Assembly (NCBI GenBank): GCA_009602725.1
Contig: WELB01000337.1
Location: 74,766 to 97,804 of the forward strand
Length of the DNA: 23,039 nucleotides
Direction: 5' to 3'
Source: Spirogloea muscicola
Taxonomy: Eukaryota > Streptophyta > Zygnematophyceae > Spirogloeales > Spirogloeaceae
A program made the translations under genes and the position numbers. This document shows, piece after piece, positions 1 through 11,141 of the stretch (its first letter is position 1; the number at the start of each line of letters is the position of its first letter). Under the pieces are notes generated by a model that saw nothing but the letters and a program-made list of their open reading frames with translations, was not told where the DNA came from and ran no database searches.

Positions 1-2762
1 GCGGCGGCGGCGCCGAGGCCGCCGACTACGCCGCCTACGACGCCGCGGCCGCCGGCGGTGAGCGCCGCTCCCCACCTCCCTCCCCGCCTCCCTCATCCGC
101 CGTAAAACCTTATCCTAAACCCCAAACTCTAAACTCCTTTGAGTTAGGGAGCAAGGAGGCTCTGCAGGCCCCATGCTGCGTCTTTGCCCACAAGCGCCGC
201 CGCCCACCTTCCAGCGCAGCATTAGCCAATATGGTCTGCTAATTTATTGCTAACATAGTCCGCTAATCTAGTAGTGAACACCTTCCGTATGCACCTGGCT
301 GGCCTTTACAGCCCCACTTATGATATCAGCACCGCATTTCTCTATCGTTTTGCAGCGGCGGAGGACAACGAGGAAGACGGCGATGGCGGCGGCGGCGGCG
401 GCTGCGACCTCGCGGCGGGCTCGTGGGTGCACAGCGGCAGTAGCGCGCCGGCGCCGCCGTACGCCGACGGCTGCCCCTTCGTTCGCTACCAGGTCCGCCG
501 CCGAGGGCTCCAACAACGCACGCCGGCTGCGGCCGTCGATGCAGCGGCCAGCTCGGGCCTTTCTCCAGCTCCGGCTCCTCAAGCCGCCATTGCCGTCTCC
601 AGCTGAAATAGCACTGAACTCGCAGGAGAACTGCCGGGCGAACGGGCGGCCGGACACTGAGTACCTGCACTGGCGGTGGCAGGTGTGTCCTCAGCCTCTC
701 TCCTCCCTCGCCCAGCCCGTCCCCGCCAACTCCACTCTCCACTCGGGGCACCTCATTGCGCTTGGCCTTGACTGAAAGTCTGCGGCGCTACCCAAGAAGA
801 GACGTGGATTTGCCGAGGTGGGTTATCTTTCCAGGGCTCCTCCGAGTTGCAACTCAGAGTGGCCGGTGGCTGCTGGCCGTTGAGCAGCCGGCGCAGTGCG
901 ACTTGGAGCCGTTTGACGCCGCGGCGTTCCTGGCGATGCTGGCGGGCCGGCGGCTGGGCATCGTCGGCGACTCGATCACCCGCAACCTCTACGAGGCGCT
1001 CATGTGCCTTCTCTGGGCGGCTGACCCCGACATCGAGGTGACCCTCTCTTTCTCGTCCTCCTTCCTCCCTGCCTCAATCCTTCCTTTCCTACCTCCTTAT
1101 ATCCCCCCTCCATTCCCCACCTCCAGATTTTTTGAGTCTCTCACCATTGTTGTTCATCACCCTCACCAATTGCAATGTCGACCTCTCTGCCCCCCCCCCT
1201 CGCTCTCCTCCCTGTCCTCCTGGAACTCAGCCAGTTACTTCTTGTTGGCTTGTTAAGACATATTGGGTTTATGCCGCCTCCTCTCAACACCCCCACCCCC
1301 ATCCCACCTCCGACAGACGAGCCAGCCTGCGCCGTCAGTGATAGCCCATGCATTTCCGCGCCACAATGCCACTGTGGAGCTTGTCTTCTCGGTCTACCTT
1401 GTGGCCGACGAGCACCCCTCAGAGACGCACACAGGGGGCGCCTGCCGCCTGCATTTGGATCATCCCGATGCCACTTGGGCTGCCCGCCTGCCGCTATATG
1501 ATGCGCTGGTTGCCGGCTCCGGCTCCTGGTGGGCCTCTGCGCGCCCCAAGGCCTTTCACAAGGTGAGTGGCATCTTGTTATGAGGTCAATGGTGGAAGGG
1601 GGGCTCTGTTATCACATAATAGCAAGATAAAGCGAGTATAGAGGAACAATTCAGAAGATTTTGGGCCAAAGAGGGAGGAGAGGAGGCGAGCAGGACATGC
1701 AGAGGAAGAATGAAGGAGGGCAGCAGCGCTCCTGTGCCCCCCTCCCTTTATTCTAATGCCTTCCCTCCTTCCTTGCATCCCTCCTCTCTTCATACTCTTA
1801 TGTTTTCTGTCAAGCTTGTTGGAAGTGGTGGGGGCCTAGGGCTCAGGCTTTGGACTCAGCATCAGTCCTTCACCAGTCCCCCATTTCCATGTCAGTCTTT
1901 TCCTTGTATTGTTGTGTCCCTTTCTCTGACCACCATAACGGCTGTACTTGTTCTGCAGGGGGGCCCAGACTTGGACCTCGACCCGCTGGCCGCATACACG
2001 GAGGGCCTCCGAGCATTCTCCAGCGCTCTCGATGTAGTGCAGTTTGCAGGCCCAGTGGTCTTCCACTCGAACCTGCCAGAGCACTGGGTCGGGCAGGGCG
2101 GCATTGTGGGTAACGCGACTGGCCAGTGCACATCTACAAACCTCATCACCGACACAGCGGAGATGGAGTCACGCATGTACGCCGAGGAGGGGGGCATTAC
2201 TGGCGCTGCCCGCAAGCCCAACTTTGTTCGATATAACGAGCAGTGCAGCATGGTGTTCCAGGTCAGTGGAGGGGTGCCAGGGGGTGGGGCAGGGAGGATT
2301 GGAAGGGGGAACGAAGTTGCAGCTTGATATCATGATTGAGGTGCCAGGTGTTCGTCCTTAGATACAACAATAGAGATACAGAAGGCCCATTGGAGGTAGG
2401 ATGAGAGAGGGAGGAGAGAGGGGACCTGCCAAGCTTAGAGTACTCACTCGGCCTGTGGCTTGGCCGTTGTTGCCTTGCTCATTTTGCAGGGGACAACGGT
2501 CGACTTCATGGACCTAGCGTACATGTCCGCATTTCGCAAGGACGGTCATCCTGGCTTCTATCGTCGGCCACCACGCAAGCGGCGCAAGACGCGCGAGCTG
2601 CACGACTGCAAGCACTGGTGCGTGCCGGGCGTGCCCGATGCCTGGGCTCAGGTCCTGCACGCCACGCTCGCTGCAGCATGGCGACGGAGGCGGCATCGCC
2701 TTGGCAACTTGATGCCTTCCGCGCCACCACTGCGACCTGTGAGAGATCTTGATGCAGGCTGA
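1..2762 (+). CDS. TBL: TBL-type PC-esterase / polysaccharide O-acetyltransferase-like protein, 5' partial
   Basis: Exons inferred at (<1)-57, 356-492, 626-682, 888-1037, 1317-1562, 1959-2261 and 2490-2762; phases agree at every junction. The first exon (Gly/Ala-rich) runs off the left edge, so the N-terminus, where this family usually has a membrane anchor, is not seen. In order the protein shows the TBL-domain cysteine blocks CDLAAGSWV, GCPFVRYQ, NCRANGRPDTEYLHWRWQ and QCDLEPFD. These are followed by the GDS nucleophile block GIVGDSITRN (Ser catalytic) and, near the C-terminus, the D-x-x-H block HDCKHWCVPGVPDAW. Plant members transfer acetyl groups to wall polysaccharides in the Golgi; that is family knowledge, and the algal substrate is unknown. 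The protein ends about 40 residues after DxxH with a basic tail, a usual family ending. It is convergent with the PTB3-like gene. Family assignment is strong; the first two splice sites are less certain because of low complexity. Confidence 0.88.
58..355 (+). other. First visible intron of the TBL gene, with telomere-like CCTAAA motifs
   Basis: GT donor (GTGAGC) at 58 and TTTTGCAG acceptor ending at 355; phase 1 on both sides. Between about 102 and 141 lie several CTAAAC/CCAAAC units resembling a degenerate plant-type telomere repeat (CCCTAAA). No other feature is seen in it. Confidence 0.55.
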
Positions 2763-3550
2763 GGATGCCAAAGTTCGCCTCTCCTCCCAGGCCCGCCCAA
2801 CCTCAGCAAAGCTGGAGGTGGGGCGAAGTGCAGCATGTCTTCCACTTTGCAACTTCCCCGTTTTGCATGGTTGTGGCAACTGCTTCGGCCTCCATATGAA
2901 CGACTGCTGGAGCTTTGAAGATAATCTTGGCATCCCTGCCTCCTACTGCTCCCTTGCGGAGGATTACTGGACGAACTTGCGCACACCGCCACCAATAGAG
3001 GCGTCCGAGCAAGAGCGCAACTTGTTATTATCAACTTAGACTTGTGTGGTGGGAAGTGAAGTGGCAACACTCTGCGAGAGGGATGGTGTTGTCAAGGACT
3101 TCGGCACAATCCTTTGACAACGACCGAGGTCAAGGAGGTCGGCCGGAGTTGGGCCCATTCTCGGGGGGCTGACTAAAGCGGGGGCCTCGAGGACGTTGGC
3201 GCAGCTCGGCGCGATGCTCTACAGGACCTTCTACCAGGTGTAGGAGTGACTAGGAGGACACAAAAGGGGGACACTATGGGACGCTGCAAAGGGGAGAAGA
3301 GACTGGGAAGTCTACAAAGCCTGCAGGACAGGAAGCAGGCAAGGACATCACTTTGAAGTGCTTGGAAGGAGAGAGCGGAGCAGTCAGCCGGCCGACTGTG
3401 AAAGTGGCTAAGAGAGGGTCAGATGGCGCATGATTGAGGATAGACAACAAGGAAAAGGTGGCGGATGAAGTGGAAGGGTGTGGCAGGCGTGTGAATGAGG
3501 TTGAGTGGTGTTGAGCAGGGGTGAAGGGGATGGAGGGAGGAGGGGTCATC
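2763..3550. other. Convergent intergenic spacer, TBL to PTB3
   Basis: Holds the 3' ends of two convergent genes. An open frame at 2749-3039 has no recognisable family and codon use unlike the neighbours, so I do not call it a gene. The only interpretable content is the reverse-transcriptase-like fragment listed separately. From 3250 to 3550 the sequence is purine-rich on the + strand and I see nothing else in it. Confidence 0.6.
3061..3243 (+). pseudogene. Possible decayed reverse-transcriptase (non-LTR type) C-terminal fragment
   Basis: One frame reads DGVVKDFGTIL, then a stop, then a basic stretch and LTKAGASRTLAQLGAMLYRTFYQV before another stop. The order matches the end of many LINE-type reverse transcriptases: an F-x-Y-L-G-x-I-L-like block, then an 'I-L-x-x-x-G-A-S' block, then 'F-Y-x-x-V-Q'. 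It stops just where those proteins usually continue with 'LLYGSE'. The fragment has an internal stop and no catalytic YxDD region, so it would be dead. The match is short and judged by eye; a chance resemblance is possible. Confidence 0.35.
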
Positions 3551-6500
3551 TTATAACGTGGAGAGCTTTGAGAAAGCGAGTCGAAGGGAGGAGCCGTTGA
3601 GAAGGGATGCGTGGAGGCAGGCAAGCGCATCCGTGGCCTCGGCTTCTGTGGCAAACAGCACCAGGATCTGCTTCTTCCCGTTGTTGTCCAGCATCTTGGC
3701 ACCCTGCATGCGAGAGGAAGGATGGGCGTTGGAAGGCACCCAAGTTTAGGAGTTAGCACCAGATAAAAGCAGAGAGAAAATAAGAGCAACACCGGAAAGA
3801 GGGAAAGAGAAGTTGGAGGAAGAATAAGCAGAAGCTGGAGGAATGTTCACCTGGATGACGCCGTGAGGAGCAAGGTGCGCTGTGAGAAAGTCAGTCGTGG
3901 CATCAGCTGGGAGGTTGGAGGCGTGCAGCATGCGCGTAGGCGGGCAGCAGTGCCGATAGTTCTTTGCGCCGCTGCGATTGAAGCGGTTGAGGTTGGAGGA
4001 GGAGAAGTCGCGCGTGTCTGGCGACGGGTTGATGTGCGGATGCTTGCTGTAGTTGAGCTCCATCTTCTTCCCAAACAGCATTGCACCCTGCATTGGATTG
4101 TGGCGTGAGGCGGCAAAAGTGTGTGCCGAGACTTGCAAGATCGTTTGGAGCATTGCTTAGCCTCAATTGTGTGAATGTCTCTGGTTTGTTAACGACATCA
4201 TCATTGACCATAATCTTCCGGGTAAGCAAACCCTGCTAGGAAATGTATACACCACACTTCACACGTTAAAGCATAAATGCGACTAGAAAGAGGTTGTTAA
4301 GAAGCCCGACCTTCAGAAAGTTGATGGCGAGCTCCGCTTGCAATCCATCACCCATCTCAACAAGCGCGTGATCGGGCTTGTTATGCAGCATCTTAATCTT
4401 CAGCACATTGCCGTAATTGGAGAAAAGGTTGAACAGCTTGTCGGGATCCACAAGCTGCGAGTGTTCAAAAGGAGCAGCATCAGCTGCGTACAAAACGCAA
4501 TTGTTTGTCAAGACTGATGACATTTGGAAGGAGGCTGGCAGCAAGCACTCATCAGCCACTTCTCGCTGTCTCCTCTGGCAGCTTCGGACCTCTTGGTTGA
4601 GGTTGGAGACGAGGATGGTGGTTTTGTCGTTGGTGCCGGTTACGCCAGGTGGTAACTGGCCACCAAATGCCACTGTGGCTGCCGCCGCTGCGTTTAGATT
4701 CGCCTGTTGCCAGTACGACCACAGCAGTCAAAGACTTGTGATGCTACAGAGGCAATTAAACCACACACCACAACCAGAGGTGCTTCTGGCAAGGTGAGCT
4801 CGGGATCCCTCTGCAGAGGTAGAATTGGAGAGATATGTTGGCTGAATAAAAGATTGTTTCCTCTAAGCCCAGTCACACAGTGTAATGTGAGAAAGGAGAC
4901 GCAGAAACGAAGACCAAGAACAAGTAGGGTAGATTTGACGGCTTCTGGCAGCCCACCGGGAACATATTCATCATCCCTGGTGCAGGAATCCGTGGCGCAA
5001 AGCCTGCACATGATGTGGAGCAGTATGCCATCAGTCCAGGTCTTTCCGATCATATCAACTTCCTCAACAGGCGCCGCTTAAAATATGTCGCGGCCAGTCA
5101 CTGCCTCCAGCCGCGTTGCCACCTCCTCATACAGTCAGATGGCAAGGGTGGCAGGCACGCTCCTCGCCAGAGAAGCGAGGAGCGACATTTTGCAAGCAGC
5201 GGCAGGCGAAGAGATGACAGTCTCGTCGGTGGCAGGCGTCATCGATTGATGCTGGTGGCAGGATTCTAAAGTAGAGGGCTTGTCGCCTCAAAGCTATTGA
5301 CGCTTGTTGCAGGGCAAGAAGAGCTCAGAGCAGGCAATGTATAACAGTTGGCGACATAAAGATGTGGTGGCAGAAGTATGACAGCAAAAGACATTAGACG
5401 GAAGTGAGGGCACACCAGGCCGTGGGGCGCCAGCCATGGAGTACATCTGTTGCTGGGCGCCAGCACCGAAGAGTGAAGTCTGCATGGAGAATAGCAACAG
5501 GACGCCATTAAGCAGCTATGCACCATTGCCCACCATAGCTCAATTGGCGCTGCTCCAAAACTGGGCTCTCTCAGATGATGCACAGCAGCAATGAGCTCCT
5601 TTAACTCACCACAATGTTGCCAGCATGCTGCGCAGCAGCGTGACGGTTGGCACTCTCTGCCGGCAGTGCCGAGTTGGTGAAGTCCCGCGTTCGCTCATTG
5701 TTGTAATTGACCTGCAGCTCTTGCAGGCTGGAGAGAGACAGGGAAGGAGGAGGGAGGTGGTACGGAGTCAGGTCAACCCCACAGTCCAACCCAAGGGCTG
5801 TTACCGTCCCTCGCAGCATGGCTCCAGCTAGACGCGGACGCAGACAGAGAGCTCACTTGGAAAATTGGATGTCAAGCGTGCAGCAGCCGTCGTAGACATT
5901 GCGCCCCTGAGATCATCAATGTGCAAGCAAGCAATCAAAATCACAATTGATAGCTACCGCTACTGGCAGTGTGCCGATGGTGTGCAGGCGAAAAGGAGGC
6001 TGTGGCTCGCAAGCTACTGAAGGTAGGCGCCATTCCACTTGACGCCAACAAGATTGGTAACCTTGTAGAAGATGGCTATCAAGAAAGGATGCAAAGTGGC
6101 AGTCCCCTCGCAACGGGCCTCAGCTCTGCTTACCTGCAGCGTGTTGCGGGACTGCTCGGCACTGCGTTGCAACTGAAATTGCACGAGCGCCTGCAAGCCT
6201 GTCAATGTACCAGAGCGGGAATCAATGGCAGCAGCATAAGCCGCGCAGCTGCTGCCGACGCCTCACGGCATGAACCCAGCAAGCAAGTGCGGCACAGTGC
6301 TTGAACAGCAGCATGCTACAGGAGTGTCGGCGAGGGTGGCTGACCTGCGGACTTCTGGAAGGTGACAATCTTCTCGACGAAACCATGCGGTGAGAAGACC
6401 TGGTGGAGCACGTCGACTGTGATAGGGTAGAGCGGGTTGTGCACAGTGACTAGCAAAATGCGGTTTGGCTGCTGGTCCTACAAAGCGCCGCGGCAGCTAG

Positions 6501-7760
6501 CGTGAGAAGTGGTGGCGGAGAAGCGCTGGCTGAGGTGGCGGAGGTTACGACTTTCAGCGAGACAGCGGAGGCAGGCTGGAGAAAGAGGAGGGGAGGACCG
6601 GGCACAGGGGCAAACAGAGATGATGATGAGGGAGGCAGAGGGTAGCGGGGTTAGAAGAGGGAGGAAACAGAGGGGGGCCCAGGCAGACCAAAGCTGGCCA
6701 GGATTTCGACGGGGTTTGGGAGAGGAAGGGGGGACAAAGACAGCGGAGGAAATTGAGGAGGGAGGGAGGGATGCAGGGAGGAGAGAGGCAGGGAGGTGGA
6801 GAGGGTGTAAGGTGAAACGATGAAGGCTTATTATTTCGGCTAATCAGGTGTCCAATGGGGGAAGGGAAAGTAGGGCATGCGGAGGATAATGAGGAGAAAA
6901 GAACGAGAGAGAGAGAGAAAGATAGAGATGAGGTAAGGACGGGTGTGGCGCCAGCCCATGTCGAGTTGAGCCTCTTGCTGCCTTGACAAAGGCGTTTCAG
7001 CGGGAGGAGTACGGCGGAGAGGTGCGAGCGAGGGGCGCAGACCTGGTCTCCTCCGGGCCGTCGCGGCTGGCCGGGAGCCTGCGGGTCGGGGCTGGTCAGC
7101 TCCTGGTGGGACGAGAACTGCATGTACACGTTGCGCCCCCTGCAATCTCGGCGGCGGTGGCTCACGCTCAGCTGGAACTTTATCTATTTGTTGCTGGAAA
7201 TGATTCCAGCTGCTTTCGCCACCATCAGCAATTCCCGAGCTAGTGTGTTGCTGAGAACTTTGTGTACGACATGCGGTCGTCAAGTTATCCCGGCCCTCAC
7301 TGCCTGGCCTGCTCCCTGCAGCACTGACCTGACGTTGGGCTGGACCTCGGAGTAGAACTGCACCATGGCTATCGCCGACGGCAGCTCCTGCATCTGAAGC
7401 AGTGCCTGCGCCGCGGCAAGGGGAGGGCAGAGAGGGGGAGCAGAGGCGGAAGGTGGAGGTAGGCTTAGGAGCTGCCAAATTGCCGAGGCGCTGAGCCGTA
7501 AGCTCCATGCTGCGCTACCGCCGTCTGCTGCAGCAGCGACGCGGGACACCTGCCGTCATACTATATGGTCAGGCTGGCCTTCGCCCTCCTCCACAGCTCT
7601 GGCGAGCTGATGCAAGCCCAGAAGACCCGGCGGCGGCGCCAGTGGCGGCGGGACTGGAGGAGAGCGCTTGCGGAGGCCTGCTGCGGACCTGGTTCTTGGC
7701 GCGCAGGAGCACGACCTTCTGCACCGCGCCGAAGGCCTGGGCCAGCTGGTGCAGGTCATG
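3551..7760 (-). CDS. PTB3: Polypyrimidine-tract-binding protein homologue, plant PTB3 type (four RRMs), N-terminus missing
   Basis: Exons on the minus strand: 7760-7689, 7405-7329, 7139-7043, 6471-6345, 6198-6134, 5906-5857, 5727-5610, 5479-5416, 5003-4957, 4703-4590, 4454-4311, 4087-3851, 3703-3551. All phases fit and the sum is 454 codons plus stop; plant PTB3 proteins are of about this length. RRM1 (about residues 1-65: DLHQLAQAFGAVQKVVLLRAKNQ, then GRNVYMQFSSHQEL), RRM2 (about 85-170: NRILLVTVHNPLYPITVDVL, GFVEKIVTFQKS, RNVYDGCCTLDIQFS), RRM3 (about 250-330: TILVSNLN, PDKLFNLFSNYGNVLKIKML, PDHALVEMGDG) and RRM4 (about 365-450: KNYRHCCPPTRMLHASNLP, NGKKQILVLF). Family role: binds pyrimidine-rich RNA and affects alternative splicing. 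The first RRM1 strand (RNP2) with the start codon, some 20-25 residues, was not found upstream. Stop is TAA at 3553-3551. Confidence 0.93.
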
Positions 7761-8260
7761 CTGCAACCAGACGAGAATGGCGGCGAAGGAGAGAGAGAGA
7801 GAGGCGGGAGAGAAGGCGGCCGTGAGGCCGAGCTCAGGGCAGCGGCGCTTGGCAGTCGCCAGCCCGCAGCTGCGCTCGCAACACCGATGCCCGTCGCCGG
7901 CGGGCCCGGGCGCCGGGAAGCGCGGCGCGAAGCGCGGCGGCCTTGCCGCGCGAGCGCCGAAGGCGGGGGGGGAAGGAGCGGGGCTCGCCTNCGCGCCGCG
8001 GCGGGCGCCGCGGATGGCGGCGGGCGCGGGCGCGGCGCGGGCAGGGGTTTGAGAACTGCGCTGGCCGTGGGCCCGAGGTGGGTGGGGAGGAGGGGGAGGA
8101 GGTCCCAGGCGAGGGGCCTCGCCCAAAGCCGGTAAGCCATTGATTAGAGCCCGGTGCTCTGGTTGGGAGGGAGGGGGAGAGGGGGGGGGTCGCACCCTCC
8201 CCCTCCACCCCTCGTCGTCTCTTCCTCGCTCGCTCTGCCGTCAAAAGTGGCTCTCCAAAA
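7761..8260. other. GC-rich region upstream of PTB3, with ambiguous base at 7991
   Basis: This is where the missing first PTB3 exon and promoter should lie. The sequence is very GC-rich with GCG/GGC and GA runs. I searched the minus strand for an RRM RNP2 block ('V-x-H-x-R-N') and did not find one. The base at 7991 is n. Several long open frames on both strands here are compositional and have no family match. Confidence 0.5.
7991..7991. other. Ambiguous base (n)
   Basis: Single unresolved base in a stretch of nearly pure G and C, upstream of the first visible PTB3 exon. Confidence 0.99.
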
Positions 8261-10005
8261 GGGGGCAAGAGAAGAAGAAGAAGTGGCATTCCCAATGGGG
8301 CAAGGGCTGCGAAAAGCCAGCCCAAAAAGAATTCACAAAGGTTCAGAGGGGCCTAAGAGCGGTGAGCAGCTACAAAGGGGCCTGAGGATGCAATGGTAAA
8401 ACAGGGGGAGGATGGATCACTCAATAAGTACGAGTGAGGAGCCTCAGATCCGACAGACTAGCTGCCGGGAAGCTATCACCCTGACGAAAGCCAGAGCCCA
8501 CAGCGAGAGCACGGCCAGCTCGCAGATGCAGAGCGTGGGCCATGGACCGCTGCAGGGATACAGAGAGGCGCATCTTTGTGTGCTTTGGTTTCTTAGCGCT
8601 TCCTCTGGCTTCCTCTGGCCCCCTTCTCGTTCTTTGTTCATTCTTTTTTGGGCTGGCTTGTCCAGCCCCTATCCTCAATGGGCGAGCCCTTTCTTCATCC
8701 GATATACCTGAGCCCACGAGCCCGCGGCGTTGAAGAAGAAGAAGTGGCACTCCCAATGGGGGCAAGGGCTGTGAACAGCCAGCCCCAAAACGGAATTGAC
8801 ACATTCCGAAGGGGCTCCAACGGGGCCAAAAAGAAGAAAGAGCTCGCCCATTGAGGATAGGGGCTGGAACAGCCAGCCCAAAAAAGAATGAGCAGAGTAC
8901 AAGAAGCCCAAGAAGAAGGGGGCCAAAAAGCGCTTTCCCAAAGCTTGCCCGGTTGGATAACCGCTTACTGACCACTAGTTTAGGAGCCGCCAATCAGAAC
9001 GACTAGCCGGAAGCACTTCCCTTGACGAAAGCCCGAGGCTGCAGCTACTGCACGGCCAGCACGCAGATGCAAGGCGTGGGCCATGCTGAAGAAAAGACGC
9101 TTCCAGGAGAGGGCGGTGGCTGGGAGAGGCCAGCCCAGAAAAACGAATTGACGAAGTCCGAAGGGACCAGGGAAAAGCATAAAAGCACACACGGCCATGG
9201 ACCAGCTGTAGTGACCGCTGGAGCTCTGCCTGAGCACCTCCTCGCCTCCTCGGTGTGTCAATGCTCGACCTGCACTTCCACTTCTGGGACTCCCCCGAGC
9301 TTTGAGAGAGCCACTTTCTTCCGAGCCCCTCACAGCCTCGCCTCCTTTCGTTCTTCTTTGGAAGAGCTCACTTCTCCGAGCTGCGACGACTTCCTTTCCT
9401 TCAGTCAGACCTTGTACTTTCCTTTGGGCTGGCCTCTCAGCCAGTGCCTTACAATGAAAGAGCTGTCTCCCTGGGCCTGGCCTCTCAAGGCCGTTGCCTG
9501 ACATTGGAAGAGCAATTCTTTCCTTCGGGTTACTAAGCTTCCATCCGCTGTGGTGACTTGCATAGCTGTGTATGTTAGCGCCTTTCAGCCCTCTGGACCT
9601 TGAGCTGATTCTCGTCCATTCTTTCTGGATGGCTTTCATTATCCGCGCCCCATTCCGGCCCTTTCAGACCTTGTGCATTCCTTTGAGGAAGTGCTGTTTC
9701 TTGTTTTGGCTGGCTCTCAAAGCAGTTGCCTTTCACTGGCAGAGCTGTTTCTTTCTTCAGTTACTCCGATCTCCACTTCCTGACTACATGCTGTTTCATC
9801 CAGCTGCAGAAGTTATGGAAAGTGATTTCGTGCTTTGTTTGCGCCTTCCGGCCCTCTCAGCCCTTGTTCATGCCTTTGGGCTGTTCGCTCACAGCCATTG
9901 CCTTACATTGAAAGAGGTATTTCTTTTAGACCTTGTTCATTTCTTTTCGGCTGACCTCTCACAGCCATCGTTTTTACGTTGGAAGAGCTGCTTCGTCTGT
10001 ATTGC
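8260..10005. repeat. Cluster of degenerate hairpin-core repeats in two orientations
   Basis: A unit of roughly 60-100 nt recurs about ten times. Its core, read on one strand, is a short stem (GGGCTGGC...CAGCC) next to a T-rich or A-rich flank and a 'TTGCCTTACATTGAAAGAGCTG' type flank. Copies of one orientation lie near 8271-8340, 8731-8815, 8831-8900 and 9105-9170. Copies of the opposite orientation lie near 8634-8700, 9408-9460, 9470-9525, 9665-9755, 9858-9925 and 9926-9990. A second block is duplicated directly: 8449-8545 and 8995-9087 share GACGAAAGCC, CACGGCCAGC, GCAGATGCA and GCGTGGGCCATG. No protein family is visible in the open frames across it; their apparent similarity to each other comes from the repeats. 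Confidence 0.75.
8634..8900. repeat. Near-perfect inverted repeat inside the repeat cluster
   Basis: The arms 8634-8700 and 8831-8900 are reverse complements over about 55-60 nt with only a few mismatches. Both contain the block GGGGCTGG(A/n)..CAGCC and CTATCCTCAATGGGCGAG on one strand or the other. The ~130-nt interval holds another repeat unit. If transcribed it would fold into a long hairpin. Confidence 0.8.
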
Positions 10006-11141
10006 CGATGTAGTGTCTCGGCTATAGTAACCATTGGTGTAGTGTCCCGGCTTCAGATAGATTTTTCGCTCGTTAGAAATATGCAGAAATGCAAGCATGC
10101 ATATGCAACGCAATATAAGCCAGAATGCAAGCAATGTTTACTGTACCTTGTCCACAAGATAATGATCTGTGCAATGTCACAACTGCTACACTGTTTGCGA
10201 TACTGCTGTACCTCGATCTACAGTTGGACCGAGGAGACCTGAGGACTAGCGCTTGGGTGTAAGATGCTCGCAATAGACATCAGAATGCGTCAAGGCTGCT
10301 CACTGCAGAGTCACCACGACTTCTCGCAGTCGCACGCGGGTGCGAGCGAAGGTTCACAAGCTGCGCACGCCGTAAGCTCCGGGCTCTACGCTTTCTGGGC
10401 GTGGGCCCAGGCGCAGGCGCGGGTGGGCACAGGGGCGGCAAGAGGGTGAGACTTGCAAAGCGGAATGCTTGGCAAGGCCGCTCGCCCAGTAGTAGCTGCC
10501 AATGCATGGGTGGCCATCCCAAGGTCGTATTGTGTGCTCAACCGCACTGCAAGCTCAATTTCCTCCCTGCAAGTTAGTCAATCTTTAATCCAAAGGTACA
10601 ATAGACCACTTCCTGGTGAGCAGACGTTCGGTTTAGCGGGCAAGTAGCAGGCTGGCAGATGCAGCCTACAACCGGTGCATTCTCCAGCAGGCCTTGAGCT
10701 GCTGGTCATCTGCAACTTTACAGCGGCTAGCTTCCAAGCAGCCCCGTAGTTGCCAACCTCGCAGTGTCTCTGACTGCCTGATGGCAGCTAGAAGTGGCAC
10801 TGCAGGAGGAAGACACGGTAGCATTTAAAGTGCATCAGCAATGGTCTCCTTGCGATACACTCTCACCAATGGAGTGCATAGGTCCACAACAGCTACAAGC
10901 CAGCTAGCTCAACTAGCCATACTCACCCATGTGCTTGTTAGACACAAAACCAGCCCATAGACAATTGCTTGGAAAATAGCTGGCCCATTTGCCTTTCTGA
11001 AAGTTGGATTGCCGTAGGAGAGTAGTTGATTTGGGACATACCAGGTACCTTGCTGGAGTGGCTTCAGGGGTCCTGCTGCTGCCGCAGCTGCTTGCATATA
11101 CTGGTTCCCGCAACACATGATTCAAAAGCGTGGTGCAACGT
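10006..11141. other. Intergenic region 3' of ATXN3, no gene recognised
   Basis: Between the repeat cluster and the ATXN3 stop codon. No open frame here matches a family I recognise. A minus-strand frame at 11118-10909 contains an Ala run and a hydrophobic end, but has no family match and no splice phase tying it to ATXN3. It may include the ATXN3 3' UTR. Confidence 0.5.

Noticed and set aside
268-775. Long overlapping open frames on both strands in the first 800 bp
   Set aside because: They are GC-composition shadows. Only the pieces 356-492 and 626-682 match the TBL domain, with splice sites at their ends.
2749-3039. 96-codon + strand frame after the TBL stop
   Set aside because: Overlaps the TBL end, no homology recognised, probably 3' UTR or spacer.
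7507-8325. Several 150-200-codon open frames on both strands around 7.5-8.3 kb
   Set aside because: Low-complexity Arg/Ala/Gly/Pro/Ser text from GC-rich DNA, no family match; one part overlaps a true PTB3 exon (7760-7689) in another frame.
8421-9639. Open frames at 8.4-9.6 kb with recurring 'GLAVPAPILNGRALS'-like peptides
   Set aside because: The shared peptides come from the DNA repeats, appear on both strands, and the frames are not maintained between copies.
8260-10005. CRISPR-like array
   Set aside because: Units are diverged, irregularly spaced and in both orientations, with no constant repeat-spacer pattern; the window is eukaryotic.
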